A stretch of DNA of 64,000 bases from Aquabacter spiritensis. GTDB lineage: Bacteria; Pseudomonadota; Alphaproteobacteria; Rhizobiales; Xanthobacteraceae. Positions 28,877 through 38,346 of the stretch are shown here, in pieces (positions within the stretch are counted from its first letter, which is position 1; every line of letters begins with the position of its first letter). The notes under the pieces are model-generated. The model made no database searches and was not told the origin of the DNA. It saw nothing but the letters and a program-made list of their open reading frames with translations. The stretch spans positions 124,001-188,000 of the forward strand of contig NZ_SMAI01000003.1 of assembly GCF_004346185.1 (NCBI RefSeq), written 5' to 3'. The translations under genes and the position numbers were made by a program.

Positions 28877-29581
28877 ATGTGCGCCCGTTTCGCCCAGCAC
28901 AACGGCCCGAGCCGCTATGTCGAGTGGTTCGGCGCGCATTGGATCGACCCGGTCCTGCCCAACGCGCCGGCGCGCTTCAACGCGGCGCCGACGCAGGATC
29001 TGCTGGTGCTCCGCCGCAATCCCGAAACGGGCCTCGGTGCTTTCGGGCTGTTGCGCTGGGGTCTGGTGCCGAGCTGGGCGCAGGATCTGAAATTCGGGGC
29101 GAAGACCATCAATGCGCGCGCCGAGACCGTGCGGACGTCGCCGGCCTTTCGCGGCGCCTGGAAGGCGGGCCGGCGCTGCGCGGTGCCGGTCGACGCGTTT
29201 TATGAATGGCGTCCTGGCAGCAGCCCGAAACAACCCTACGCCATCGCCCGCAAGGACGGCGGGCCGCTGGCGGTCGCCGGGTTGTGGGACGGCTGGAAGG
29301 ATCCCGCGACCGGAACCTGGGTCCGCAGCTTCACGCTCCTCACCGCGGCGGCCAATGGCTTCATGCAGCCGCTGCACGACCGGATGCCGGTGATCCTCGC
29401 CCGTGAAGAGGTGGCGCCCTGGCTCGGCGGCGAGATCGGATATGAGCGGCTCGGACCTTATCCCGGCGACGATCTGACGGCGTGGCCGGTCTCGACCCGG
29501 CTCAACGCGCCGCGCAACGAAGGCGCGGATCTGATCGAGCCGGTCGCGGCGCCCGCCTTTCCGGGCGTCGCGCCGGTGTGA
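28877..29581 (+). CDS. SRAP/HMCES-type abasic-site DNA-protein crosslink protein
   Basis: A 234-residue protein of the YedK/HMCES family, which shields abasic sites in single-stranded DNA by a thiazolidine crosslink through Cys2. The catalytic set is visible: MCARF at the start (Cys2), the Asn of FNAAPTQ, the Glu of FYEWRP and the His of PLHDRMPVIL. I chose ATG 28877 because it places Cys directly after the initiator Met; a longer frame upstream would bury it. It is convergent with the HemY-N gene, with 3 bases between them. Confidence 0.95.
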   Translation: MCARFAQHNGPSRYVEWFGAHWIDPVLPNAPARFNAAPTQDLLVLRRNPETGLGAFGLLRWGLVPSWAQDLKFGAKTINARAETVRTSPAFRGAWKAGRRCAVPVDAFYEWRPGSSPKQPYAIARKDGGPLAVAGLWDGWKDPATGTWVRSFTLLTAAANGFMQPLHDRMPVILAREEVAPWLGGEIGYERLGPYPGDDLTAWPVSTRLNAPRNEGADLIEPVAAPAFPGVAPV

Positions 29582-29584
29582 CCA

Positions 29585-31171
29585 TTACGCCTTGCGGCGG
29601 GGCAGCGGCGCGTCGTCCTCGTCCGGCAGCGGGCCGGGATCGTCCGGCAAAGGCGGCAGGGCGAGCACGCCGTCGGGCTCCGCGCGCTCCGTCCGCTTCG
29701 CCGCCGCAGCCGGCGGTTCGGCGGGTTCGACCGGCGCCGGCTCGGACGCCGCGTCGGCTTCGGCTTCCGGCGCGGGAGGCAGGATATCTACGGGCGGTGC
29801 CTCGGGTTCGGGCCCGGCGACCGCGGGCGGCGGAATCGCGGCGATGGCGTCGCGCACCCGCTCGGCCTCATGCTCCAGGATCGGCGTCGCCACGACGCCG
29901 GGCGGCACCGCCCAGATATAGGCGTCGAGCCGTCCGGTAACGGGCGAGATCGCCGCCCATTGGTCGGAGACGACGCCGTCGGCGATCCAGGCCGGGTCGC
30001 GCGGTGCGCGCACCGCGCGGGCGGCCCACTCGCGGGCTTTGCCGATATCGGCGTGTTCGCGGGCTTCGAGTTCCGCCATCAGGAAACAGATGCGCTGGGT
30101 CGGTTCGGCGGCGAGCGGGGAGAGCAGTGCGCGCGCCTCGGCGAATTCCAGGGCATCGATGGTGGCGTGGGCGAGGGCGATGATGCTCTCGGGATGATCC
30201 GGCGCCTTGGCGGCGAGCACGCGGACGCGCTTCAGCCGGTCCTGCGCGGCATCGCCGGGCCGCAAATGGGCATAGGCCTCCGCGAGATCGGGGTGGGGGG
30301 CGGCCTCATAGGCGGTGGCGAGGATCTTGGCCGCCTTGCGCATCTCGCCGGCGGCACCGAGCAGGCGCCCGGCGACCGCGGCGGCCGGGATGAGCGTGGG
30401 CGCGAGCCGCACGGCCTCGAGCGCGCGTTCCCTGGCGACCGGCGGATCGGCGATCTCCAGCATCATCGCTTCGGCGGCCAGCAGGACGGCGCGGCGGCGG
30501 CGGTGCTGCACCTTGTCGATGCCGCGCGCCGCCATCTGGCGCTCCAGCATGGCCCGCGCGCCGGCATAGTCGCCCTCGGCGCACCGCGCCTCGACCACGG
30601 CATCGGCGGCCCATTCCAGCGCCGGGGCCTGCCGGGCGGCCTCTTCGGCATAGGCGTTGGCGGATTCCGTCTCGCCCGCCCGGCGCGCCTCCATATAGAG
30701 ACCGCGCAGCGCGATCAGCCGGGTCTCGGGGGCGTCCAGCATCACTTTGAACGAGCGCGCGGCGAGATTGCCGTCGCCGTCGAGCTGGGCCGATTGCGCG
30801 GCGAGCAGATGGGTCAGCGGCTCGTGCGGGAGATAGCGGGCGGCTTCGTCGCGCGCGCTGCGGGCCTTGGCACCGTCTCCGGCGCCGATCGCCATCAGGC
30901 CGCGCGACAATGCGTTCCACCCCTTCTCGCGTCGCCGACGCTTGGAAAAGGCGGCGAGCAGGCGCGGCGAGGCGAACACGAAGGCGAGGAGCCGCCAGAG
31001 CAGGAGCAGCACGGCGCTGAACGCCGCCAGAGCGGCCAGCGCGACCGGCACCGTGGTTTCCAGGCGCCAGCCTTGCCAGACCAGGACGATTTCGCCCGGG
31101 CGATCGGCAATCCAGGCGGCCCCGAACGCGACGAGGGCGAGGACGATGAGGAGCAGGAGGAGGCGGATCAC
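29585..31171 (-). CDS. HemY N-terminal domain / TPR membrane protein
   Basis: A 528-residue protein with two N-terminal membrane helices (about residues 2-22 and 42-64) and the HemY-N motif IVLVWQGWRLETTVPVALA between them. A long TPR-like helical array fills about residues 85-395. The last 100 residues are acidic and Pro/Ala-rich. In spite of the name this is not protoporphyrinogen oxidase; its role next to haem genes is unclear. The start overlaps the Mic60 stop by 4 bases, so it belongs to the hemC-hemD-Mic60 operon. Confidence 0.9.
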   Translation of the reverse strand: MIRLLLLLIVLALVAFGAAWIADRPGEIVLVWQGWRLETTVPVALAALAAFSAVLLLLWRLLAFVFASPRLLAAFSKRRRREKGWNALSRGLMAIGAGDGAKARSARDEAARYLPHEPLTHLLAAQSAQLDGDGNLAARSFKVMLDAPETRLIALRGLYMEARRAGETESANAYAEEAARQAPALEWAADAVVEARCAEGDYAGARAMLERQMAARGIDKVQHRRRRAVLLAAEAMMLEIADPPVARERALEAVRLAPTLIPAAAVAGRLLGAAGEMRKAAKILATAYEAAPHPDLAEAYAHLRPGDAAQDRLKRVRVLAAKAPDHPESIIALAHATIDALEFAEARALLSPLAAEPTQRICFLMAELEAREHADIGKAREWAARAVRAPRDPAWIADGVVSDQWAAISPVTGRLDAYIWAVPPGVVATPILEHEAERVRDAIAAIPPPAVAGPEPEAPPVDILPPAPEAEADAASEPAPVEPAEPPAAAAKRTERAEPDGVLALPPLPDDPGPLPDEDDAPLPRRKA

Positions 31172-32442
31172 GGCACCTTCCCGGAAATGGCGGCAAGCGC
31201 CTGCTGATAGAGGGCGGTAGCGGTTGTCGCGGCCTCGCGCCGCGTCGCGATTTCCGCGGCGATGTCCTTGAGCTTGGCGCGGGTCGCCGGCGGCAGCGCT
31301 TCGATTTTCTTGAGCGCGCCGTCGAGGTCGCCGGAGCGCACCGCGCCCACCACGCCGTCCAGCGAGGCGGGCGGCCCGCTCGCGGCTGCGTTCTCGGCGG
31401 GACCGACGCGGACCAGATTTTCGGCGCTGGTGACGATGCGGTCCAAGAAGCTGCTGCCGGTCGAGGACGCCCCGGCCGGCGCCGGGGCGGCTTCCGCCTG
31501 CACCAGACGCTCGGCCAGTTTGGCGGGCGGCGCATAGCCGGAACTGGCGCCGGCGGCGAAGGGATCGAGCGAGCCGGCCGACTTGCCCAGAACGGCGCGG
31601 GCGGCATCGAGTTCAGCGGCGAACGGGCGGCCTGCCAGGACGGCGTCCTTCAGCGCGCCCAGGACGACCACCGTGGCAACCGCACGGTCGAAGGAGGTGG
31701 CGGCGCTTGCGACCTCCTCGGCCCGGCGCCGAGCCTCGGCGGCCTGAGCGGCCAAAGTCGAGACCTGCTGGCCCAGAGCGGCGACCTGCGCGGTCGCGGC
31801 CGGAATCGCCTGCGCCGCCTGTTTGAGGCCGGCCATCTCCCCCTGCATCGCCGCGGTCGCGCGCTGCAGGTCGGCAATCGGGGCCGTCGCCGCCTCGGCC
31901 CGCGCGAGACGCTGTTCGAGCGGCGACAGATTGGGCTGTGGACGGGCCTCGACGGCGGCGAGCCGCTGGAGAAGCGGTTCCAGATTGCGCTCGCCCGACG
32001 GCTTCAGGACGCCCTGCTCGATCAGCGCATAGCCGACCAAAGCGGCGGACAAGGCTCCGGCGAACGCCCCGATCGGCAGTGCGAGCCAGGGCGAGGGGCC
32101 GCTCCGTCGCGCGGAGCCGGCGACCTGAGGGACTGGCGCCCGCGCCGGTTCGGAAACGGGTTCGGCCGCGGGCGGGGGATCGAGGGTGGCCGCGGCGACC
32201 GGATCCGGGCGGGCGGTGCGGGATTCGATGGTGGCGGGATCGTCGGCATCGTCCGGACGGGCAGGCGCCTGCGCGGCGTGGACGGTCTGCGCATTGGCGT
32301 CCGCTGCGGATTCGGCGTCGGGCGGTGCCGCGCGGGGGCTATCCTCGGGCACGAGGCGGGCCACCGCCGCCTCGATGTCGGCGGGCGAGGAGGAGGCGTC
32401 GCGCTTGGCGGCGTCCTGCCGGTTCGGATCGTCGCTCGCCAT
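31168..32442 (-). CDS. Alphaproteobacterial Mic60 (mitofilin) homologue
   Basis: A 424-residue protein with a long acidic Ala/Pro-rich N-terminus, one membrane helix (about residues 138-158), a coiled coil (about 175-265) and a C-terminal mitofilin-like domain ending in VRSGDLDGALKKIEALPP and helices after it. This layout matches bacterial Mic60, the relative of the mitochondrial crista-junction protein, which shapes intracytoplasmic membranes in some alphaproteobacteria. Its location between hemD and a HemY-N gene is the conserved alphaproteobacterial context. GAGGAGG precedes the ATG closely. Confidence 0.85.
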   Translation of the reverse strand: MASDDPNRQDAAKRDASSSPADIEAAVARLVPEDSPRAAPPDAESAADANAQTVHAAQAPARPDDADDPATIESRTARPDPVAAATLDPPPAAEPVSEPARAPVPQVAGSARRSGPSPWLALPIGAFAGALSAALVGYALIEQGVLKPSGERNLEPLLQRLAAVEARPQPNLSPLEQRLARAEAATAPIADLQRATAAMQGEMAGLKQAAQAIPAATAQVAALGQQVSTLAAQAAEARRRAEEVASAATSFDRAVATVVVLGALKDAVLAGRPFAAELDAARAVLGKSAGSLDPFAAGASSGYAPPAKLAERLVQAEAAPAPAGASSTGSSFLDRIVTSAENLVRVGPAENAAASGPPASLDGVVGAVRSGDLDGALKKIEALPPATRAKLKDIAAEIATRREAATTATALYQQALAAISGKVP

Positions 32443-32475
32443 GGCCTCCTCGTCGCTTCCTTCCGGTCCTCCGGC

Positions 32476-33225
32476 TTAAACCCCCGGCCCGCCCGGGGCA
32501 ACCTCGACCGTTTCGACCGGCTCCCCCTCCAAGAGGCCGAGCAGTGCGTCCGCATTGGGGCGCGGCGCCCAGTCGGCCGGCAGTCCCGTCGCCTGGAGCG
32601 GAGCTGCAACGGCCTCGGACAAGCACAAGTGCCGCAGACGCCCGAACGGTTCCCTCAAACCCGCGTCATCGACGCAGCGCAGCAGGGCGCGGACGGTGCG
32701 CGGGGAGAAATGGAGGGCGGCATCCAAGGCGCCGTCGCGCAGCGCCGCTTGGGTTTCGGGCGCGAGCCCCGCCGCTTCGGGCGCGAGATAGCCGACATGG
32801 ACGATCACCTTCACGTCAGCGCGCGTCAGCAGCGCCGCGAGATCCGCAGCGCGGTCGGCGCCGGCCGCGTGCAGGATGCGGGCGCCCGGCGGCAGGTCCG
32901 CGTCGAGCCGACCGGCCAGCGCCACCGCGTCGCCGGCGCAGTCGACGACCTGCCGAAAGCCGGCGCTGCGGGCCGCGGCGGCCGTGCGGGGTCCCACGGC
33001 GAAGACCGGCACGTCCAGGCCTCGCACGTCCAGGCCTCGCACGTCCAGCGCCCGCAGGCCGTTGGCGCTGGTCGCCGCCAGCGCGTCGAAGCGGCCCGGC
33101 GGGAGCGGCGCGCCGGTCGATGCGATGCGCAGCATCGGATCGCACAGGACCGCATGTCCCCGCGCGGCGAGCCGTGCGGCGGTGGCGCTCGCCCCGGGCT
33201 CGGGCCGCGTGACGAGGACGCGCAC
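32476..33225 (-). CDS. hemD: Uroporphyrinogen-III synthase
   Basis: A 249-residue enzyme that closes hydroxymethylbilane into uroporphyrinogen III. The start [17 protein letters not shown] and the [14 protein letters not shown] [13 protein letters not shown] are typical; HemD is otherwise weakly conserved. The GTG start at 33225 is 1 base after the hemC stop. Inside the gene a 15-base tandem repeat (33010-33048) encodes LDVRG twice plus a third LDV, lengthening a loop after the first strand-helix unit. Confidence 0.9.
   Translation of the reverse strand: MRVLVTRPEPGASATAARLAARGHAVLCDPMLRIASTGAPLPPGRFDALAATSANGLRALDVRGLDVRGLDVPVFAVGPRTAAAARSAGFRQVVDCAGDAVALAGRLDADLPPGARILHAAGADRAADLAALLTRADVKVIVHVGYLAPEAAGLAPETQAALRDGALDAALHFSPRTVRALLRCVDDAGLREPFGRLRHLCLSEAVAAPLQATGLPADWAPRPNADALLGLLEGEPVETVEVAPGGPGV
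33010..33048 (-). repeat. 15-base tandem repeat inside hemD
   Basis: CACGTCCAGGCCTCG is repeated head to tail at 33010-33024 and 33025-33039, followed by nine bases of a third copy. The unit length is a multiple of three, so the reading frame is kept. Confidence 0.9.
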
Positions 33226-33226
33226 C

Positions 33227-34180
33227 TTACAGACCGAGGGCGCGGGCGGGCGCCGAGCCGCGCAGCTCCGCGCCGCTTTCGGTGCCGAGCCGGACGGCGT
33301 CGGCAATCGGCGCGCGCGCATCGCTTTCGGCCGCCGAGCGGCCGTCCGGACTGAGCACGAGGCCCCTCAACCGCACATCGTCCCCCTCGACGGTCGCGAG
33401 ACCGGCGATCGGCGTCCGGCAGGAGCCGTCCAGGGCGGCGAGGAAGGCGCGCTCGGCGGCGAGCGCGATCCCGGTCGCGCGGCAGGCGATGGCCGCAATG
33501 GCGGCTTCGGTCGGCGGGTCGTCCTTTCGGGTCTCGATCGCCACCGCGCCCTGTCCGACGGCCGGCAGGAAAGCGTCGATGTCGAGCACGGCGCTCGCCG
33601 CCGCCGCCAGCCCCAGCCGCGTCAGCCCGGCGAGCGCGAGCAGGGTGGCGTCGAACGCGCCCTCGCGCACCTTGGCGAGGCGGGTGTGGACATTGCCGCG
33701 CAGCAGCGACACGTCGAGGTCGGGCCGCAGCCGGCGCAATTGCGCCTCGCGCCGCAGCGAGGCGGTGCCGACGCGGGCGCCGGTCGGCAGATCCGACAGG
33801 CCGGCGCCCTCCCGCAGGATCAGGGCGTCCCGGACATCGGCGCGGGGCAGGAAGCCCGCGAGGTGCAGCCCGTCGGGCAGGATTGTGGAGACGTCCTTGG
33901 CGGAATGGACGGCGAGGTCGATCGTGCCGGCGAGGAGCGCCTCCTCGATCTCCTTGGTGAACAGGCCCTTGCCGCCCGCCTCGGAGAGCGCGCGGTCCTG
34001 GATGCGATCGCCCGAGGTGCGAATCACCCGGATCTCGATGCTCTCCAATGGCCGGTCGAGCGCGGCCGCGAGGGCGTCGCGGACGGCATTCGCCTGCCAC
34101 AGAGCGAGCGGGGACCCGCGGGTTCCGATGGCGAGGCGGGCGGTTTGGGGGCCGGTGGCGGCGAAGCTGGCTTGTGTCAT
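33227..34180 (-). CDS. hemC: Porphobilinogen deaminase (hydroxymethylbilane synthase)
   Basis: A 317-residue enzyme that joins four porphobilinogens. [16 protein letters not shown] at the start, the catalytic Asp region [15 protein letters not shown], RRxAQLRx[17 protein letters not shown] and the dipyrromethane-cofactor Cys in [11 protein letters not shown] (near residue 250) are all present. ATG 34180 gives the conserved start. It is divergent from tsaD with 79 bases between the starts. Confidence 0.97.
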   Translation of the reverse strand: MTQASFAATGPQTARLAIGTRGSPLALWQANAVRDALAAALDRPLESIEIRVIRTSGDRIQDRALSEAGGKGLFTKEIEEALLAGTIDLAVHSAKDVSTILPDGLHLAGFLPRADVRDALILREGAGLSDLPTGARVGTASLRREAQLRRLRPDLDVSLLRGNVHTRLAKVREGAFDATLLALAGLTRLGLAAAASAVLDIDAFLPAVGQGAVAIETRKDDPPTEAAIAAIACRATGIALAAERAFLAALDGSCRTPIAGLATVEGDDVRLRGLVLSPDGRSAAESDARAPIADAVRLGTESGAELRGSAPARALGL

Positions 34181-34259
34181 GGCTGGGAGGGATGATAGCC
34201 GGGAATTGGCCGACGATGGAGCGACCTTGCGGCGCGGGCGTCCGGCGGGGAGGAAAAGG

Positions 34260-35321
34260 GTGGCGGACCTGCTGGTGCTGGGGATCGAGACCACCTGCGA
34301 CGAAACCGCCGCGGCGGTGGTGGCGCGCGCGCCGTCAGGCGCGGGGCACATCCTGTCCAATGTCGTGCGCAGCCAGATCGCGGATCACCTGCCGTATGGC
34401 GGCGTGGTGCCCGAGATCGCCGCGCGCGCCCATGTCGAGGTGCTCGACATCGTGATCGCCGACGCCATGCGGCAGGCGGGCGTCGGCTTCGGCGACCTCT
34501 CCGCAATCGCCGCGGCCGCCGGGCCGGGCCTGATCGGCGGCGTCATCGTCGGGCTGACCACCGCCAAGGCCCTGGCGCTGGCCACCGGAAAGCCGCTGGT
34601 CGCGGTCAATCATCTGGAGGCGCATGCGCTGACCGCGCGGCTGACCGACGGGGTGGCCTTCCCCTATCTGCTGCTCCTCGTCTCCGGCGGCCACACCCAA
34701 TTGCTGGCGGTCGAGGATATCGGGCGCTACCGCCGCATCGGCACGACCCTCGACGATGCCGTGGGCGAGGCCTTCGACAAGGTCGCCAAGATGCTGAGCC
34801 TGCCCTATCCCGGCGGGCCGGAAGTGGAGCAGCAGGCGGCCCTCGGCGATCCCGACCGCTTCTCCTTTCCGCGTCCGATGATGGGGCGGCGCGAGCCCGA
34901 TTTCTCTTTGTCCGGCCTGAAGACCGCGGTGCGCCTCGAGGCGAGCCGCCTGGCGCCGCTCGGCACCCAGGACGTTGCGGATCTGTGCGCCTCGTTCCAG
35001 GCGGCGGTGGTCGACGTGATCTGCGACCGCGTGCGGGCGGCGGCGCGCCAGTTTCGCGATCTGGTCGGCATCGGGCCGACTGCCCTGGTCGTGGCGGGCG
35101 GCGTCGGCGCGAACGAATCGATCCGGGGGGCGCTTCAGCGCACCGCTGCGGAACTCGGCACCCGGATCGCCGTCCCCCCGCCGGCCTTGTGCACCGACAA
35201 TGGCGCGATGATCGCCTGGGCGGGGGCCGAGCGACTGGCGCGCGGCCTCACAGATCCTCTCACCCTCGCCCCCCGCGCGCGCTGGCCGCTCGATCCGGCC
35301 GCCGGCGGCGGCAAGGGATGA
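34260..35321 (+). CDS. tsaD: tRNA N6-threonylcarbamoyladenosine transferase subunit
   Basis: A 353-residue ASKHA-fold protein that installs t6A37 on ANN-decoding tRNAs with TsaB, TsaC and Tsa[17 protein letters not shown], the metal-binding H-x-E-x-H in [12 protein letters not shown], and [10 protein letters not shown] are intact. The GTG at 34260 is preceded by GGGGAGGAAAAGG, the best ribosome site nearby. The frame is open far upstream over hemC but carries no conserved sequence. gpsA follows after 18 bases. Confidence 0.96.
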   Translation: MADLLVLGIETTCDETAAAVVARAPSGAGHILSNVVRSQIADHLPYGGVVPEIAARAHVEVLDIVIADAMRQAGVGFGDLSAIAAAAGPGLIGGVIVGLTTAKALALATGKPLVAVNHLEAHALTARLTDGVAFPYLLLLVSGGHTQLLAVEDIGRYRRIGTTLDDAVGEAFDKVAKMLSLPYPGGPEVEQQAALGDPDRFSFPRPMMGRREPDFSLSGLKTAVRLEASRLAPLGTQDVADLCASFQAAVVDVICDRVRAAARQFRDLVGIGPTALVVAGGVGANESIRGALQRTAAELGTRIAVPPPALCTDNGAMIAWAGAERLARGLTDPLTLAPRARWPLDPAAGGGKG

Positions 35322-35339
35322 GGCCGGCATGAGGTCGGC

Positions 35340-36329
35340 ATGAGCGATTTCGCGCGCATCGGCGTGGTCGGAGCGGGCGCGTGGGGCACCGCGCTCGCCA
35401 ATGCCGCCGCGCGCGCCGGCCGGACTGTGACGCTGTGGAGCCGCGACCCCGCCGCCGCCGCACAGATGACGGCGATGCGGGAGAATCCGCGCGGCCTTCC
35501 CGGCGTCGCGCTGGAGGATGCGGTGCAGCCGACCGCCGACCTCGCGGATCTCGCGGACTGCGATGCGCTGCTGCTCGTGGTGCCGGCGCAGGCCTGCGGC
35601 CCGGTGGCGGCCGCGCTGGGGGAAAAGGTGCCGCCCGGCACGCCGCTGGTCTCCTGCGCCAAGGGGATCGAGCGCGGCACCGGCGCCTTCATGAGCGAGG
35701 TGATCGCCCGCGCGGCGCCGGATCTGATCCCCGCCGTGCTGTCCGGCCCGAGCTTCGCGGCCGACGTGGCGCGCGGCCTGCCGACGGCGGTCACGCTGGC
35801 GGCGGTGGACACCGACCTCGCCCGCGCGCTCGCGGCGGCGCTGGGGTCAGCCTCGTTCCGGCTCTATCATTCGGCGGACGTGCGCGGCGTTGAGATCGGC
35901 GGCGCGGCGAAGAATGTGCTCGCCATCGCCGCCGGCATCGTCGCCGGCCGCCGGCTCGGGGCGAGCGCGGGCGCCGCGATCACGGCGCGCGGCTTTGCCG
36001 AACTTCTGCGCTTCGGCGCCGCGTTCGGCGCGCGCAGCGAGACCCTGACCGGCCTGTCGGGGCTCGGCGATCTGATCCTCACCGCCTCCGGCCCGCAATC
36101 GCGCAATTTCGCGCTCGGCCTCGCGCTCGGCGCGGGGACGGCTGCGGACGGCAAGCTGGCGGAGGGCGCCTATACGGCGAGCGTCCTCGTCGCCATGGCG
36201 CAGACGCGCGGCGTCGACATGCCGATCTGCGCGGCGGTCGAGGCGGTGCTGGCGGGGCGGCTCAGCATCGAGGCCGCGATCGAGGCGCTGATGGCCCGGC
36301 CGCAGCGGTCGGAAACCGCCGGGCCCTGA
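35340..36329 (+). CDS. gpsA: Glycerol-3-phosphate dehydrogenase (NAD(P)+)
   Basis: A 329-residue enzyme that reduces dihydroxyacetone phosphate to glycerol 3-phosphate for phospholipids. The N-terminal Rossmann motif [19 protein letters not shown] and the catalytic Lys region [12 protein letters not shown] are present, as is the C-terminal [11 protein letters not shown]. It follows tsaD at 18 bases, the usual alphaproteobacterial order. It is convergent with the DapA-like gene. Confidence 0.96.
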   Translation: MSDFARIGVVGAGAWGTALANAAARAGRTVTLWSRDPAAAAQMTAMRENPRGLPGVALEDAVQPTADLADLADCDALLLVVPAQACGPVAAALGEKVPPGTPLVSCAKGIERGTGAFMSEVIARAAPDLIPAVLSGPSFAADVARGLPTAVTLAAVDTDLARALAAALGSASFRLYHSADVRGVEIGGAAKNVLAIAAGIVAGRRLGASAGAAITARGFAELLRFGAAFGARSETLTGLSGLGDLILTASGPQSRNFALGLALGAGTAADGKLAEGAYTASVLVAMAQTRGVDMPICAAVEAVLAGRLSIEAAIEALMARPQRSETAGP

Positions 36330-36347
36330 CCCGGCGCGGCCCGACCT

Positions 36348-37277
36348 TCAGGCCGCGACCCTCAGGCCGACATCGGGCAGCACCGGACGGGACGCGAGCG
36401 CGGTCGCCATGAGCGCCTCCACCTCGGCCCGCTCGGCATCCGGCAAAGCGAGGCGCGGTGGACGGGTGCGCCAGGTGCCCCGGCCCATGACGTGCTCGCA
36501 CAGCTTGATGCACTGGACGAGGTCCGGGCGGGCATCGAGATGCAGCAGCGGCATGAACCATTCATAGAGCGCCATCGCCTCGGCGAAGCGGCCCTGGCGG
36601 GCGAGGCGGAACAGGGTCTCGCCCTCGCGCGGAAAGGCGTTGGACATGCCAGACACCCAGCCGACCGCGCCCATGGCGATGCTCTCCACCACCACGTCGT
36701 CGAGCCCGGCGAACATCACGAACCGGTCGCCGACCTTGTTGCGCACGTCGATGAAGCGGCGGGTGTCGCCCGAGCTTTCCTTGAAGCAGACGATGGTCTC
36801 GACGTCGGCGAGGGTCGCCAGAATGTCGGGGGTGACGTCGTTCTTGTAGATCGGCGGGTTGTTGTAGACCATGACCGGCAGGTCGGTGGCCTTGGCGACG
36901 CCGCGGAAATGCGCGGCGGTCTCGTGCGGTTTCGAGGAATAGACCAGCGCCGGCATCACCATGATCCCGTCGACGCCGACCCGCGCGGCCTCCTTGGCGG
37001 TCTCGGCGGCGAAGGCGGTGGTGAATTCGGCGATGCCGCAGATCACCGGCACACGCCCGGCCGCCGTGCTCTTGGCCGCTTCCATCAGCGCGACCTTTTC
37101 GGCCGTGGTGAGCGAGCAGTTCTCGCCCACCGTGCCGCAGATGATGAGGCCGGAGACGCCGTCGCGGATCAGGGCGTCCATCACCCCGGCGGTGGCGTCG
37201 AGGTCGAGCGAATAATCCTCGCGGAACTGCGTGGTGACGGCCGGGAAGACGCCTTCCCAGGAAACTTTGGGCGACAT
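36348..37277 (-). CDS. DapA-family class I aldolase/deaminase (substrate unknown)
   Basis: A 309-residue TIM-barrel protein. The GTVGEN loop, catalytic Tyr in VMVYNNPP and Schiff-base Lys in VCFKESSGD identify the dihydrodipicolinate synthase / N-acetylneuraminate lyase superfamily. The C-terminal RTRPPRLALP differs from true DapA. It is adjacent to a TRAP transporter on the same strand, so it is probably catabolic, for example a 2-keto-3-deoxy acid aldolase or a 1-pyrroline-4-hydroxy-2-carboxylate deaminase. Which one cannot be decided from sequence. It starts 49 bases after the binding-protein stop. Confidence 0.85.
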   Translation of the reverse strand: MSPKVSWEGVFPAVTTQFREDYSLDLDATAGVMDALIRDGVSGLIICGTVGENCSLTTAEKVALMEAAKSTAAGRVPVICGIAEFTTAFAAETAKEAARVGVDGIMVMPALVYSSKPHETAAHFRGVAKATDLPVMVYNNPPIYKNDVTPDILATLADVETIVCFKESSGDTRRFIDVRNKVGDRFVMFAGLDDVVVESIAMGAVGWVSGMSNAFPREGETLFRLARQGRFAEAMALYEWFMPLLHLDARPDLVQCIKLCEHVMGRGTWRTRPPRLALPDAERAEVEALMATALASRPVLPDVGLRVAA

Positions 37278-37326
37278 GGGATTCTACCTTGATGGGGCCG
37301 GCGGGATCGCCCCGCCGGCGGGGGGA

Positions 37327-38325
37327 TCAGAGCGTCGCACCGACCTTGCGCAGCTCGGTGAGGATGGGGGCCTTCGGCACCCAGATCTTGTCGTATTCGG
37401 CGATGATGGACTTGGTCTCGGCGTCACCGATCTTGGCTTCCTTGATCGAAATCCCGGTGCCCTTGAATTTTTCCAGCAGGACCGGCTCGTTGGTCACGGT
37501 CTCGGCGATCTGCTTGTCGAGCGCGGCCTGCGTCGCCTTGGTGATCAGTGCCTTGTCGTCCGGCGCGAGCGACTGCCACACCCGGCCCGACACCAGCGCG
37601 ATGCACGGCATGAAGATCGCGTTCATCCGGAGCATGGTCTTCGACACCTTGTCGAAGCGCTGGTTCCAGGAGAAGTCGAGGTCGGCCTCGAGCCCGTCGA
37701 CCTGCCCGTTGCTCATCGCGTCGAACACCTGCGGGGTGGGGATCGGAGTCGGGGCGGCGCCGAGCAATTGGTAGAAGTCGCGATAGGCCGGCGTGGTGTT
37801 GATGCGCAGCTTCATGCCCTTGAGATCGCCGATTCCCTCGATCGGCTTGGCGGTGAACACCACGCGCATCGTGGTGATGCCCCAGGCGAGGCCGACCGTG
37901 CCGGTCTCGCGCGGCAGGAGGTCGAACAGGCTCATCGCCACCGGGGTCTTCACCAGCTTCGCCACCTTGGGCGTGGAATCGACGATCCAGGGGGCGTTGA
38001 TGGCGGCGATGGCGGGCAGGCGCGAGCCGAGCTCGGCGGTCATGATGAAGCCCATGTCGAGCGCGCCGGTCTGCATCTGCTGCAGCATCGCGCCTTCATT
38101 GCCGAGCTGGCCGGAGGGGAAGACCGTGACCGACAGGCGGCCGTTGGTTTCCTTCTTCAGCGTCTCGCCCATCGCGATCGCCGCCTCGTTCCAGGGATGG
38201 CCGGGCGGGGTGATGATGCCGAGGCGGAAATCCTTGGCCTGGGCGCGGGCGATCGAGGGCGCGGCCAGCGGCAGCGTGGCCCCGGCCGCGGCGGCCAAGA
38301 TGAAATGACGGCGATTGAGGCTCAT
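37327..38325 (-). CDS. TRAP transporter solute-binding protein (DctP family)
   Basis: A 332-residue periplasmic protein. The signal has a twin-arginine-like start (NRRHFILAA) and ends near residue 28. The conserved carboxylate-binding Arg region reads LKGMKLRINTTPAYRDFYQL, and LEADLDFSWNQRFDKV lines the ligand pocket in the family. It should bind a small organic acid and deliver it to the DctQM pair encoded just upstream on the same strand. Ligand unknown. Confidence 0.93.
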   Translation of the reverse strand: MSLNRRHFILAAAAGATLPLAAPSIARAQAKDFRLGIITPPGHPWNEAAIAMGETLKKETNGRLSVTVFPSGQLGNEGAMLQQMQTGALDMGFIMTAELGSRLPAIAAINAPWIVDSTPKVAKLVKTPVAMSLFDLLPRETGTVGLAWGITTMRVVFTAKPIEGIGDLKGMKLRINTTPAYRDFYQLLGAAPTPIPTPQVFDAMSNGQVDGLEADLDFSWNQRFDKVSKTMLRMNAIFMPCIALVSGRVWQSLAPDDKALITKATQAALDKQIAETVTNEPVLLEKFKGTGISIKEAKIGDAETKSIIAEYDKIWVPKAPILTELRKVGATL

Positions 38326-38346
38326 GGTCTGTCTCCGGAAGATTCG

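Noticed and set aside
22856..29377. A 6.5-kb uninterrupted frame on the minus strand (over 2100 codons) opposite the guanidine operon
   Set aside because: It lies wholly antisense to six well-conserved genes, its translation is low-complexity Arg/Gly/His-rich with no domain, and such frames are expected where G/C-biased third positions remove stops.
29585..31171. Assignment as protoporphyrinogen oxidase because of the HemY name
   Set aside because: It has membrane helices and TPR-like repeats but no FAD-binding motif.
36348..37277. Assignment as lysine-pathway dapA
   Set aside because: The C-terminal RPPR-type region, TRAP neighbours and distance from lysA point to a catabolic family member.
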